Shown here: one piece after another, positions 1-7,000 of the stretch
Numbering within the stretch: position 1 is the stretch's first letter
How the letters are laid out: each line of letters opens with the position of its first letter
Assembly (NCBI GenBank): GCA_934757155.1
Contig: CAKVLI010000020.1
Coordinates: 1 to 15,418, forward strand
From: an uncultured Candidatus Melainabacteria bacterium
Lineage (GTDB): Bacteria > Cyanobacteriota > Vampirovibrionia > Gastranaerophilales > Gastranaerophilaceae
DNA length: 15,418 nucleotides
Direction of reading: 5' to 3'
Position numbers and translations under genes: made by a program
Notes under the pieces: generated by a model
What the model was told of the DNA's origin: nothing
What the model saw: only the letters and a program-made list of their open reading frames with translations
Databases searched by the model: none

Positions 1-4
1 GTAT

Positions 5-35
5 CCAATACTCCAAAATCGTTTGGAATATTAGG
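5..35 (-). repeat. leader hairpin (inverted repeat)
   Basis: The arms at 5-17 and 22-35 are complementary around the four-base loop ATCG. On the leftward transcript the single C/A mismatch becomes a U-G wobble, so the RNA can form a stem of about 13 pairs with one bulge. It lies roughly 20-50 bases after the predicted start of the leftward promoter at 63-91, so it would be in the 5' leader of a gene beyond the left edge. No T-run follows inside the window, so I cannot say whether it is an attenuator, a stability element or chance. Confidence 0.4.
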
Positions 36-62
36 GTAAATATATCGCTACTTTATATAGTC

Positions 63-91
63 AGTATAACACTTATTGTATCATTCGTCAA
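63..91 (-). promoter_or_regulatory. sigma-70-type promoter, leftward
   Basis: On the minus strand there is TTGACG (86-91), a 17-base spacer, and TATACT (63-68), each hexamer one base from consensus, with a TG just before the -10. The predicted transcript starts near 56 and leaves the window to the left. It serves a gene not included here. It is downstream of the glycosyltransferase gene (142-1809), which reads the same way, so that gene and the one beyond the edge are probably separately transcribed. Confidence 0.6.
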
Positions 92-141
92 GTGTTTAAG
101 GGGCAAATTTAGCGTCGTTATTGACAAATGAATTATTATAA

Positions 142-1809
142 TTATCTAACCTCATCTATTATTGAATATTTTCTCCCCTTTTTTAGAATTACAAAATTCT
201 TATTAGCAATATCTTTCATCTCTTTATTTCTGACAATAACAACATTGTGTTTCTTATCCAATTCGCGAGGCAAATCCTTTGGTTCTAATTCCGGACCGAA
301 AACAACAGGTTCTCCACCGTAATAAAGCAAGGAGTATTTGTGACCGAAGTTAAATGTAGTTAAAGAAACATTGTTTTCCTTCGCGTATTGAGCAAACTCC
401 ATAAGGTCATCTTGCCCGAATTTGTAATCAATTTCGAAAAACTTCTCTGTTGCAAATGCCGAAAATACTGACATAAAGATTACGTAAGATGCGAACACTC
501 CGAGGTATATACGCTTTTTCGCAAACAAAATGCTAGCTAAGCCGACCGCAAATGCTGAGAGGATACAAAAGACCTTAGCAGACGCGATATCAGAGCTTAG
601 TTGCGCCGAAAGATATAGCGGAGTCAGTATCCCGCCTATACTTACAAGTAAAAACAGGCTTCCAATAACATATACGCACTTATTGATTATGTTTTCGTTT
701 TCGCCTTTTTCTATATAATCTTTCCATACGTATCCGCCAAGGCAAGCCAATGACGCATAAATCGGCAAAATGTAGGTTATTAGTTTTGTCTCTGATGAGG
801 TGAAAAACAACAATATAAACAATGCTATTATTGCGTTATAAAGCATATATCGCTGCGGATTTGTCAGTTTGTCATAATCAAATTTATAAGTCTTGTTTTT
901 TATAACTTTGGCAAGATTTTTTATCCAAACACATAGGCAAGACAATATCCACGGGAAAAATCCCCATAATAGGGTTAGAAAATAGAAGTAAAAAGGCTGT
1001 TCTCTATTTATTACACTAGAGCCTAAAAACCTTGCCAAATGGTGTTTGATGATGTATTCGTTCCAAAATAGCGGGTTGTACATCTTAAACATAATGATGT
1101 GCCAAGGCAATGTTATAAGTAAAAACAGTATAACCCCCGGAATAAAGTAAACAGGTTTGAATATTTCTTTGAATTTTTTTGAAACCAGTGATATAAAAAA
1201 CATTGCGCCAAAAGGTACGACAAATCCCGGAATTCCTTTTGCCATTACCGCCAGTCCTGAAAAAGCGTAAAACAGCCACCAGTAGTATTTTTTGTGGCTT
1301 TCTCGGCAGAAATAAACTATTATTCCGAAGCAGATTGAAAAACCGATACAGGTGGAAACAACTATATCAAGTATTGCAAATTTTGCTAAAATAACAAACT
1401 CCAGGCTTGTTGCAAGAATTAAAGCAGAAATGACCCCAAAGCTTCTGGAAACGATTTTTCTTCCCATAAAATACATTAAGTAACAGCAAGATGCACCATA
1501 AAGTGCGACAGGAAATCTTGCAGTGAACTCATTAACTTTGCCAAATGCCGCAAAAGAAATGCATTCGCCCCAAAAATATAACGGAGGTTTTTCAAAGAAA
1601 TACTCGTTGTTTAGATACAAAGTTAAATAATCCTTTGTATGGAACATATCTTTTGCCATCAAAACATATCTTGACTCATCAACGTCCATAAGTGCGTATG
1701 AGCCGATATTGTAGAAAAATATAAAATAAAAAAGCACACCTAAGCCAATTATGATAAAAATATCCGGATGCGCTAATATGAAACTTTTTAACTTCTCAAT
1801 TCTTTGCAT
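142..1809 (-). CDS. ArnT-like membrane glycosyltransferase (GT39/GT83, PMT_2 type)
   Basis: Predicted integral membrane glycosyltransferase that moves a sugar from a polyprenyl-phosphate donor to an acceptor on the outer face of the inner membrane. With the start at 1809 it is 555 residues, the usual ArnT size. After a first hydrophobic segment (about residues 15-33) comes the acidic pair D44-E45 in the context DVDESRY, matching the ArnT catalytic motif DETRY, then FEKPPLYFW (72-80) and an ARFP motif near residue 97, all hallmarks of this family. About a dozen hydrophobic segments follow, ending in a soluble C-terminal domain. Two ATGs compete: 1815 is only 2 bases from the AGAGG ribosome site, while 1809 is 8 bases from it, so I chose 1809. 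The substrate (lipid A aminoarabinose, or another glycan or protein) cannot be told from sequence; no arn pathway genes are adjacent. Sure of the family, unsure of the specificity. Confidence 0.85.
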   Translation of the reverse strand: MQRIEKLKSFILAHPDIFIIIGLGVLFYFIFFYNIGSYALMDVDESRYVLMAKDMFHTKDYLTLYLNNEYFFEKPPLYFWGECISFAAFGKVNEFTARFPVALYGASCCYLMYFMGRKIVSRSFGVISALILATSLEFVILAKFAILDIVVSTCIGFSICFGIIVYFCRESHKKYYWWLFYAFSGLAVMAKGIPGFVVPFGAMFFISLVSKKFKEIFKPVYFIPGVILFLLITLPWHIIMFKMYNPLFWNEYIIKHHLARFLGSSVINREQPFYFYFLTLLWGFFPWILSCLCVWIKNLAKVIKNKTYKFDYDKLTNPQRYMLYNAIIALFILLFFTSSETKLITYILPIYASLACLGGYVWKDYIEKGENENIINKCVYVIGSLFLLVSIGGILTPLYLSAQLSSDIASAKVFCILSAFAVGLASILFAKKRIYLGVFASYVIFMSVFSAFATEKFFEIDYKFGQDDLMEFAQYAKENNVSLTTFNFGHKYSLLYYGGEPVVFGPELEPKDLPRELDKKHNVVIVRNKEMKDIANKNFVILKKGRKYSIIDEVR

Positions 1810-1832
1810 AAACATTTCCTCTTCCGAAGTTT

Positions 1833-1841
1833 ATTTTAGCA
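1833..1841 (-). promoter_or_regulatory. extended -10 promoter for the glycosyltransferase gene
   Basis: Minus strand TGC followed by TAAAAT (5 of 6 to TATAAT), giving a predicted start about 15-20 bases before the ATG at 1809 and leaving the AGAGG ribosome site inside the short leader. No convincing -35 is present at 17 bases, which an extended -10 can tolerate. Inference from motif only. Confidence 0.35.
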
Positions 1842-1861
1842 TAAAGAGAGAGGAAATATAA

Positions 1862-2031
1862 TAGAACCCTCACTCTAACTCTCTCCCTAGGAGAGCATCG
1901 TCATCCTGAGCGAATGCGAAGGATCGCAAGGTTTTGAAGTTGCTCATACTTACCCCTGCGATTCTTCGGCTAAAGCCTCAGAATGACTAGATTTCACTCT
2001 CCAAGGGAGAGGGGTGGGGTGAGGGGTTAAT
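1862..2031. repeat. nested-palindrome repeat, copy 1 (MITE-like)
   Basis: About 170 bp. The outer ends are imperfect inverted repeats (left AGAACCCTCACTCTAAC, right GGGGTGGGGTGAGGGGTTAA), continuing inward to complementary CTCTCCCTAGGAGAG and CTCTCCAAGGGAGAG. Inside this is a second inverted repeat: left GTCATCCTGAGCGAATGCG (1910 onward), right ending CCTCAGAATGAC (about 1987). The two arms pair almost from end to end, so the whole element can fold as one long hairpin. It carries no ORF. A TA dinucleotide abuts each end, a possible TA target duplication. The right end supplies the stop codon of the DUF559 gene. The GTCATTCTGAGCGAAGCGAAGAATC type of sequence is, from memory, a widespread bacterial palindromic repeat. 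Nearly identical to copy 2 at 2387-2557, same orientation. Confidence 0.85.
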
Positions 2032-2368
2032 ACTTCACAGCTTCCAATATTTTTTGATAAACACCTTCTATATTTTTATCAATATCGCAGTTCCAAAATC
2101 GTAGAACTCTATATCCTTTAGATTCTAAAAATTCAGTTCTCTTATTGTCATATTCTATACTATCAGTTTCGTTATGTTGTCCGCCATCAATTTCAATAAT
2201 TAATTTAATTTCTTTACATACAAAATCTGCGATGTAATTACCTATGGGATATTGACGTCTAAATTTTAAACCATGTATTTGAAAATTTCTTAAATATTTC
2301 CACATTGTAATTTCTTGTGGAGTTTGATTTTTTCTCAATGTTCTGGCGATAATATTTTGTTTGTTCAT
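2027..2368 (-). CDS. DUF559 family endonuclease-like protein (Vsr/PD-(D/E)xK fold)
   Basis: 113 residues from the ATG at 2368; the upstream ATG at 2398 lies inside a repeat and would add ten unlikely residues. It has the standard DUF559 order: an N-terminal helix RTLRKNQTPQEITMWKYLR (9-27), then FRRQYPIGNYIADF (36-49), IIEIDGGQH (57-65), R77, and YRVLRFWN (86-93). D48, E59, D61 and H65 are the expected nuclease-site residues, all present, so the protein looks intact. DUF559 belongs to the very-short-patch-repair-like nuclease superfamily; its substrate is unknown. The gene is sandwiched exactly between two direct copies of the nested repeat: its stop codon is in copy 1 and its promoter abuts copy 2. 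There is no ribosome site; the mRNA is probably leaderless. Confidence 0.85.
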   Translation of the reverse strand: MNKQNIIARTLRKNQTPQEITMWKYLRNFQIHGLKFRRQYPIGNYIADFVCKEIKLIIEIDGGQHNETDSIEYDNKRTEFLESKGYRVLRFWNCDIDKNIEGVYQKILEAVKY

Positions 2369-2374
2369 TTTTTG

Positions 2375-2383
2375 ATTATACCA
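2375..2383 (-). promoter_or_regulatory. extended -10 promoter of the DUF559 gene, predicted leaderless
   Basis: Minus strand TGG followed by a perfect TATAAT (2375-2380), with only six bases before the ATG at 2368. A start 6-7 bases after the -10 would put the first transcribed base on or next to the ATG, with no Shine-Dalgarno possible. A -35 region would fall on the left end of repeat copy 2, where only TTAGGA (3 of 6) is seen. Confidence 0.5.
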
Positions 2384-2386
2384 TAG

Positions 2387-2557
2387 TAGAACCCTCATCC
2401 TAACCTTCTCCCTAGGAGAGCATCGTCATCCTGAGCGAATGCGAAGGATCGCAAGGTTTTGAAGTTGCTCATGCTTACCCCTGCGATTCTTCGGCTAAAG
2501 CCTCAGAATGACAGAATTCACCCTCTCCAAGGGAGAGGGGTGGGGTGAGGGGTTAAT
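2387..2557. repeat. nested-palindrome repeat, copy 2 (MITE-like)
   Basis: About 171 bp, direct copy of the element at 1862-2031. The internal GTCATCCTGAGCGAATGCG module and its partner are nearly unchanged (for example one A/G difference in the central loop); the outer arms differ at a few more places (CATCCTAACCTTCTCCC versus CACTCTAACTCTCTCCC). The rest of the gene-free stretch after it (2558-2676) holds a compact palindrome at 2600-2622 and no coding potential that I can see. Confidence 0.85.
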
Positions 2558-2599
2558 TCCAAAATCTCGGTTAAAACTACAAACCCTTTCTCAAACGCA

Positions 2600-2622
2600 G
2601 AGAACCCCGATATGGGGTTCTC
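2600..2622 (-). repeat. perfect hairpin in the 3' region of the coiled-coil protein gene
   Basis: GAGAACCCC (2600-2608), loop GATAT, GGGGTTCTC (2614-2622): a perfect nine-pair stem, about 55 bases past the stop codon at 2677. No T-run follows in the direction of transcription, so it is not a classical intrinsic terminator; it may protect the mRNA 3' end or stop transcription with help. A TCGATCGA palindrome overlaps its right flank. Confidence 0.5.
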
Positions 2623-2676
2623 GATCGATTGTCGACTAGGTGTATCCCTTAACAGGGGAGTCTCTTGTTTAATTCT

Positions 2677-3657
2677 CTAACCTGAGAATGTTTTGTATGA
2701 TGATTCGATGTTGTCGTTGATAACTTTTTGTACTGCTTCAATTTCTGTTGTAATCTGTGTTCTTTCGTTATCAAGTCTTGTTAATTTTAATTCAAGCTTT
2801 TTATCCTGTTGTTGGATAACTTCTGTCTTAGCGTTGATTTCTGATTGAGCTTTATCATACAAGTTTTTATCGTATTCGTATTGTGCATAAGCATCTTTGT
2901 ATGCAGCTTCATCAGTAATATTTTTAGCTTCAACTTCAATTTCTGTCTTTGAAATCAAATTGCCCTCAGCGTCATAGTTAGGTATAGAAATTGATGTGAT
3001 ACGTCCGTTTGAAGGGTCGAATTTCAATTCACAGTGTTCGTGTACTTCTTTTTTATTTTGTTTCGCGTTTGCAACATAAGTGTATGTGATAGCGTTGTTG
3101 TTACCGTCATCAATGTCTGAGATTAACGCAAATTGTGGTTCTGTATCAGCATCTTCAAAAATGATGATGTAGAATTCTTCCGGAGTACAAGGTTCACCCT
3201 TTGCGTTCTTAACCCCTGAGTTGTTAATAGCATCTACATAACCGTCGTATAAACCTTGGTCAATTTTCTTTGAGTTCAATGCTTCAGCAAGAGTCATTGC
3301 TTGACCGCCGCCAACATTCATACCATTTACTGTAGCGTAGCCTTTCTTTTGTTCCAAGCCATTACCATATTTGTCCATTGCTAATGTTACTGTGTAAAGG
3401 TTATTAGCTTCTGGCTTGATGCTGCTTGCATCAAATGTATATGTTGTAGCGCCAGATGTGCCTGTATACTCAACTTTTGAAAAATCAGTGCTAGAAGGAG
3501 GAGTTGGAACAGTTAGGTTTTGAAGAGCATTGTACAAGTCTGTCACTTGTTGTGACAAAACTGTTCTTTCCTGGTTAATTTGTTGTCCTTGATATTCAAG
3601 GTCACTTTGTCTGGCGACTAGACCTAAATATCTTGCTTGTGATGCTGCCATACCCAT
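2677..3657 (-). CDS. unknown protein with coiled-coil ends, flagellar/secreted-like architecture
   Basis: 326 residues, not assigned to a named family. The first 45 residues (MGMAASQARYLGL onward, QGQQINQERTVLSQQVTDLYNAL) and the last 80 (about 250-326, heptad-like with KLELKLTRLDNERTQ) are predicted helical and coiled; the middle (55-240) is polar, rich in T, N, G and Y, and looks beta-rich. Helical termini around a variable centre resemble flagellin and hook-associated proteins, but I see no diagnostic flagellin motif. There is no signal peptide or membrane segment. Start chosen because GGAG lies 9 bases upstream. The promoter resembles sigma-28 (3701-3728), supporting a motility or export link. 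I recall MGMAASQAR-type N-termini recurring in paralogous sets in Gastranaerophilales; unverified. One cysteine is in the KGEPCTPEEF stretch and another in HEHCEL. Confidence 0.8.
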   Translation of the reverse strand: MGMAASQARYLGLVARQSDLEYQGQQINQERTVLSQQVTDLYNALQNLTVPTPPSSTDFSKVEYTGTSGATTYTFDASSIKPEANNLYTVTLAMDKYGNGLEQKKGYATVNGMNVGGGQAMTLAEALNSKKIDQGLYDGYVDAINNSGVKNAKGEPCTPEEFYIIIFEDADTEPQFALISDIDDGNNNAITYTYVANAKQNKKEVHEHCELKFDPSNGRITSISIPNYDAEGNLISKTEIEVEAKNITDEAAYKDAYAQYEYDKNLYDKAQSEINAKTEVIQQQDKKLELKLTRLDNERTQITTEIEAVQKVINDNIESSYKTFSG

Positions 3658-3700
3658 AACTGAGTTCTCCTTTTTTCCTTTTTTTTGTTCTGTACCATGC

Positions 3701-3728
3701 TTTACGGCATTTTTTTCGAAAAACTTTA
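3701..3728 (-). promoter_or_regulatory. sigma-28 (FliA)-like promoter
   Basis: Minus strand TAAAGTTT (3721-3728), 12 bases, GCCGTAAA (3701-3708). The known FliA consensus is TAAAGTTT, 11 bases, GCCGATAA: the first box matches 8 of 8, the second 6 of 8, and the spacer is one base long. The predicted start near 3694 leaves a leader of about 37 bases containing the GGAG ribosome site. A competing sigma-70 reading (TTGTAA, 18 bases, TAAAGT) is weaker. The box region also forms a tiny ATGC/GCAT hairpin. Confidence 0.45.
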
Positions 3729-3832
3729 GGATTTTAATAAAAATCGTTACAAAAGTTTACATAGAGGTAAAAATTTGAATTTTAATAAATCGCTAAAACC
3801 TTTGTGTGGCGAAGGTTGAATGGCTAATGTGG

Positions 3833-4004
3833 TAGAACCCTCATCCTAACAGTCTCCCTTGGAGAAGGAACCTGATAATTCCCTCTCCAAGGGAGAGCGG
3901 ATTTTCGGTAGGGCGACGGCAAAGCCTAGCCCGTAAGGTCGAGTCGGACGTTACTCCGACGAGAACCCGAATAATCCAAGACAGGGCTGGGGTGAGGGGT
4001 TAAT
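3833..4004. repeat. nested-palindrome repeat, copy 3 with a different interior
   Basis: About 172 bp. It has the same outer ends as copies 1 and 2 (TAGAACCCTCATCCTAAC on the left, GGGGTGAGGGGTTAAT on the right), but instead of the GTCATCCTGAG module it holds an 18-base stem (3853-3870 with 3879-3896, one mismatch, loop CCTGATAA) and a second unit bounded by GGATTTTCGG and CCGAATAATCC. That unit contains its own GTCGGA/TCCGAC hairpin. The 438-base gene-free stretch 3658-4095 consists of this repeat, the promoter and ribosome site of the leftward gene, a small TCCC/GGGA palindrome near 4007-4018, the C-run at 4041-4052 and the dnaE promoter region. Confidence 0.8.
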
Positions 4005-4040
4005 ATCCCATTCGGGAGGTGGTTGAACATGTTGCGTAGT

Positions 4041-4059
4041 CCCCCCCCCCCCTTTTTTT
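4041..4059. repeat. homopolymer tract C12 then T7
   Basis: Twelve C (4041-4052) followed by seven T (4053-4059), ending 36 bases before the dnaE start codon. A 12-base C-run is rare in AT-rich DNA and is prone to slippage. It lies just upstream of a TTTACA that resembles a -35 box. Could be a variable tract or an uncertain base count from sequencing. Confidence 0.85.
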
Positions 4060-4080
4060 ACAATCCTTAATAAACTTCTG

Positions 4081-4089
4081 TGCTAGACT
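4081..4089 (+). promoter_or_regulatory. possible extended -10 promoter of dnaE
   Basis: TGC followed by TAGACT (4 of 6 to TATAAT), six bases before the dnaE ATG, a geometry like that of the DUF559 promoter. TTTACA (4057-4062) is 5 of 6 to a -35, but its 21-22 base distance is too long. No Shine-Dalgarno lies before the ATG, so a leaderless mRNA is possible; an unseen promoter further upstream is the alternative. Confidence 0.3.
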
Positions 4090-4095
4090 TTAGCT

Positions 4096-7000
4096 ATGAC
4101 GAATTTAATTCCACTTCACGTTCACACAGAGTATTCATTATTGGATGGTATGATTAGGGTAGCCGATCTCGTTGATTATGCAAAAGACGCAGGTTTGCCT
4201 GCCGTTGCAATTACTGACCACGGCGTCATGTACTCTGCGATTGAATTTTACGAGAAGTCTAAGCACGTAGGAGTTAATCCGCTTATTGGTTGTGAGTTTT
4301 ATGTGAATACCGGTGATATTCACGTTCATGACAGTGCAAACAATCCTTTATATCACTTAATATTAATAGCAAAAGATAATAAGGGATATAAAAACTTAAT
4401 CAAACTTGTTTCAACTGCATGGTGTGAAGGGTTTTATTACAAACCGCGTATAAACTTTGAGTTGTTGGAGCAATACCACGAAGGTTTGATTTGTACTTCT
4501 GCCTGTTTAGGCGGCGAGGTGCTTAAAAATCTTATTGCTAACGAGAAGGAAAAGGCTTACGCAACAGCAAAGAAATATAAAGAATTATTTGGAGAAGATT
4601 ATTATATAGAGCTCCAAGACCACGGTCTTGATGAGCAAAAGCGTACAAATCCCGAGTTAATGAATATTGCGCGCGAACTCGGTATAAAAATGGTTATTAC
4701 AAATGACTCGCACTATTTGAAAAAAGAAGATGCAGATGCTCAGGACACATTACTTTGTCTGCAAACTAATGCGAACAAAGATGATGAAAAGCGTTTTCAC
4801 TTTCCAAATAATGAGTTTTACATAAAATCGAAAGACGAAATGCGTCAGGCGTTTTCTTGGATGGACGACGCAACTTTTGATGAATGTTGCCGTAATACAG
4901 AAGAAGTTGCAAACAAATGTAATGTCGAGATTGAACTTCACAATGCACCGCTTCCACATTATGATGTTCCTGAAGAATTCGTATTTACTTCTGATGACGT
5001 TGACCCTAAGATTGTTGAGCGATTAAAAAAGAAACATAAAACCGAGTCAATCGCGGATGTTTTGGATGAAGCAAAATATATTCAAGGTATCGAAAACTAT
5101 CTTGAACACGTTGTTTTTAAAGGTTTGAAAAAACGTTATGGCGATCCTATTCCGGAAAACATTGTTGAGCGTACAAAGTATGAATTAGGCGTAATTAACC
5201 AAATGGGTTTCCCTGCATACTTTATGATAACTTGGGACTTTATTCATTTTGCAAAGACTCATGATATTCCTGTAGGTCCTGGGAGAGGCTCAGCTGCAGG
5301 TTCTGTTGTAGCTTATGCACTGGAAATCACAGATATTGACCCGATTTATCATAAACTGTTGTTTGAAAGATTTTTAAACCCTGAACGTTTCACGATGCCC
5401 GATATTGATATCGACTTTTGTATCGACAGACGTAGTGAAGTTATTGACTACGTTACGCAAAAGTATGGAGAGGACAAAGTCTGCCAGATTATTACGTTCT
5501 CAACTTACGCGCCAAAGGCTGCTTTTAAGGGTGTAGGACGTGTTTTACAGGTTCCGTTCGCGGAAAGTAACAGAATTACTGGGTTGATTGAACCTGCGCT
5601 TGATGTCGCAAGAGCGTCAAATCCTAAGGCTGAATGGTTACGAGATATTATCTCATCGGAAGGCACATCCGATTTCAAAAAGCTTTATGATGAGGATTAT
5701 CAAATAATAAATCCTGAAAGCGGTCAATCTATCAGCTTCAAACGCTGGGTGGATATGGCGGTTGCGATTGAAGGGTTAAAATGCGGTACCGGTACTCACG
5801 CGGCGGGTGTAATTATTTCTCACGCGCCATTGGATACGATTTTACCAGTTCAGCCCTCAAAAGACGGTATTGTACAAACTGGTTATCCGAAACACGAAGC
5901 GACAGAGGTTCTTGACCTTTTGAAAATGGACTTCTTGGGTCTTAGAAACTTAACTATGATTACAAAAACTTGTAAAATGGTTAAGAAATATCGCGGTGTG
6001 GATTTGGATATTAACCATATTCCATTGGATGACAAACCGACTTACGATATGCTTGTACGCGGTGAGACTATCGGTGTGTTCCAGCTTGAATCACAGGGTA
6101 TGATTAATCTTGTAAAACGTCTAAAACCTGACGTGTTTGAAGATTTAGGCGCCTTGGTTGCGCTTTTCCGTCCGGGGCCGTTGGGTTCCGGCATGGTTGA
6201 TGACTTTGTCGCAAGAAAACACGGAAAACAGGAAATTTCTTATGCCCATCCTTTATTGGAGCCTGTGTTGAAGGATACTTACGGAACAATTGTTTATCAA
6301 GAACAGATTATGCAGGTGTTCCAAGTATTGGCGGACTATTCACTCGGTCAAGCGGACCAGGTTCGTCGTATGATGGGTAAAAAAGACCTTAAAACAATGG
6401 AAGAGCAGAGGGGCAAGTTCATTGAAGCGTCTGCAAAACACAATATGAAAAAAGAGGATGCGGAAAAACTCTTTAACCAAATTCTTGCGTTTGCGTCATA
6501 CTGCTTCAACCGTTCCCATTCTGCGGCGTATGCTTTTGTTGCATATCAAACAGCATATCTGAAATGTCATTATCCTGTAGAGTATTTATCAGCTCTGCTA
6601 TCAAGTGTTGCGGATAACAAAGACCAAACACAATTATATATAGAAGAGGCTCACAGATATGGGATAAAAGTTTTGCCTCCGGATGTTAATAAATCCTTCT
6701 TGGAATATGCACCGGACGGTGAAAACATACGTTTTGGATTGGCTGCAATTAAGCAGGTGGGTGAACCGGTTTGCGAAGCTATTATTAAAGAACGTGAGGA
6801 AAACGGTGAGTATACGAGCATTTTTGATTTCTGTAAAAGGATTGATGGAAAGTTTGTAAACAAAAAATCTTTAGAAGGTTTGATTAAATCCGGAGCGTTT
6901 TCAAATATTGAAAAAAGCAGAAAACAGCTGTTTGAAAACATTGAACATATTCTGGACGTTACTTCAAAAGAGGCAAAAGACCGCGCTATGGGTCAGGTAA

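Noticed and set aside
2369..2398. Longer DUF559 protein starting at 2398
   Set aside because: The extra ten codons come from the repeat end and would lie upstream of the best promoter; no ribosome site.
2600..2622. Intrinsic terminator for the coiled-coil protein gene
   Set aside because: Strong stem but no T-run on the leftward strand; kept as a hairpin of unknown role.
2677..3657. Calling the coiled-coil protein a flagellin (fliC) or hook protein
   Set aside because: Architecture and promoter are suggestive, but no flagellin or FlgK/FlgL signature can be read; left unnamed.
1862..4004. CRISPR array
   Set aside because: Only three widely spaced, imperfect, palindromic copies of about 170 bp, with a gene between two of them; no regular short repeats and spacers, no cas genes.
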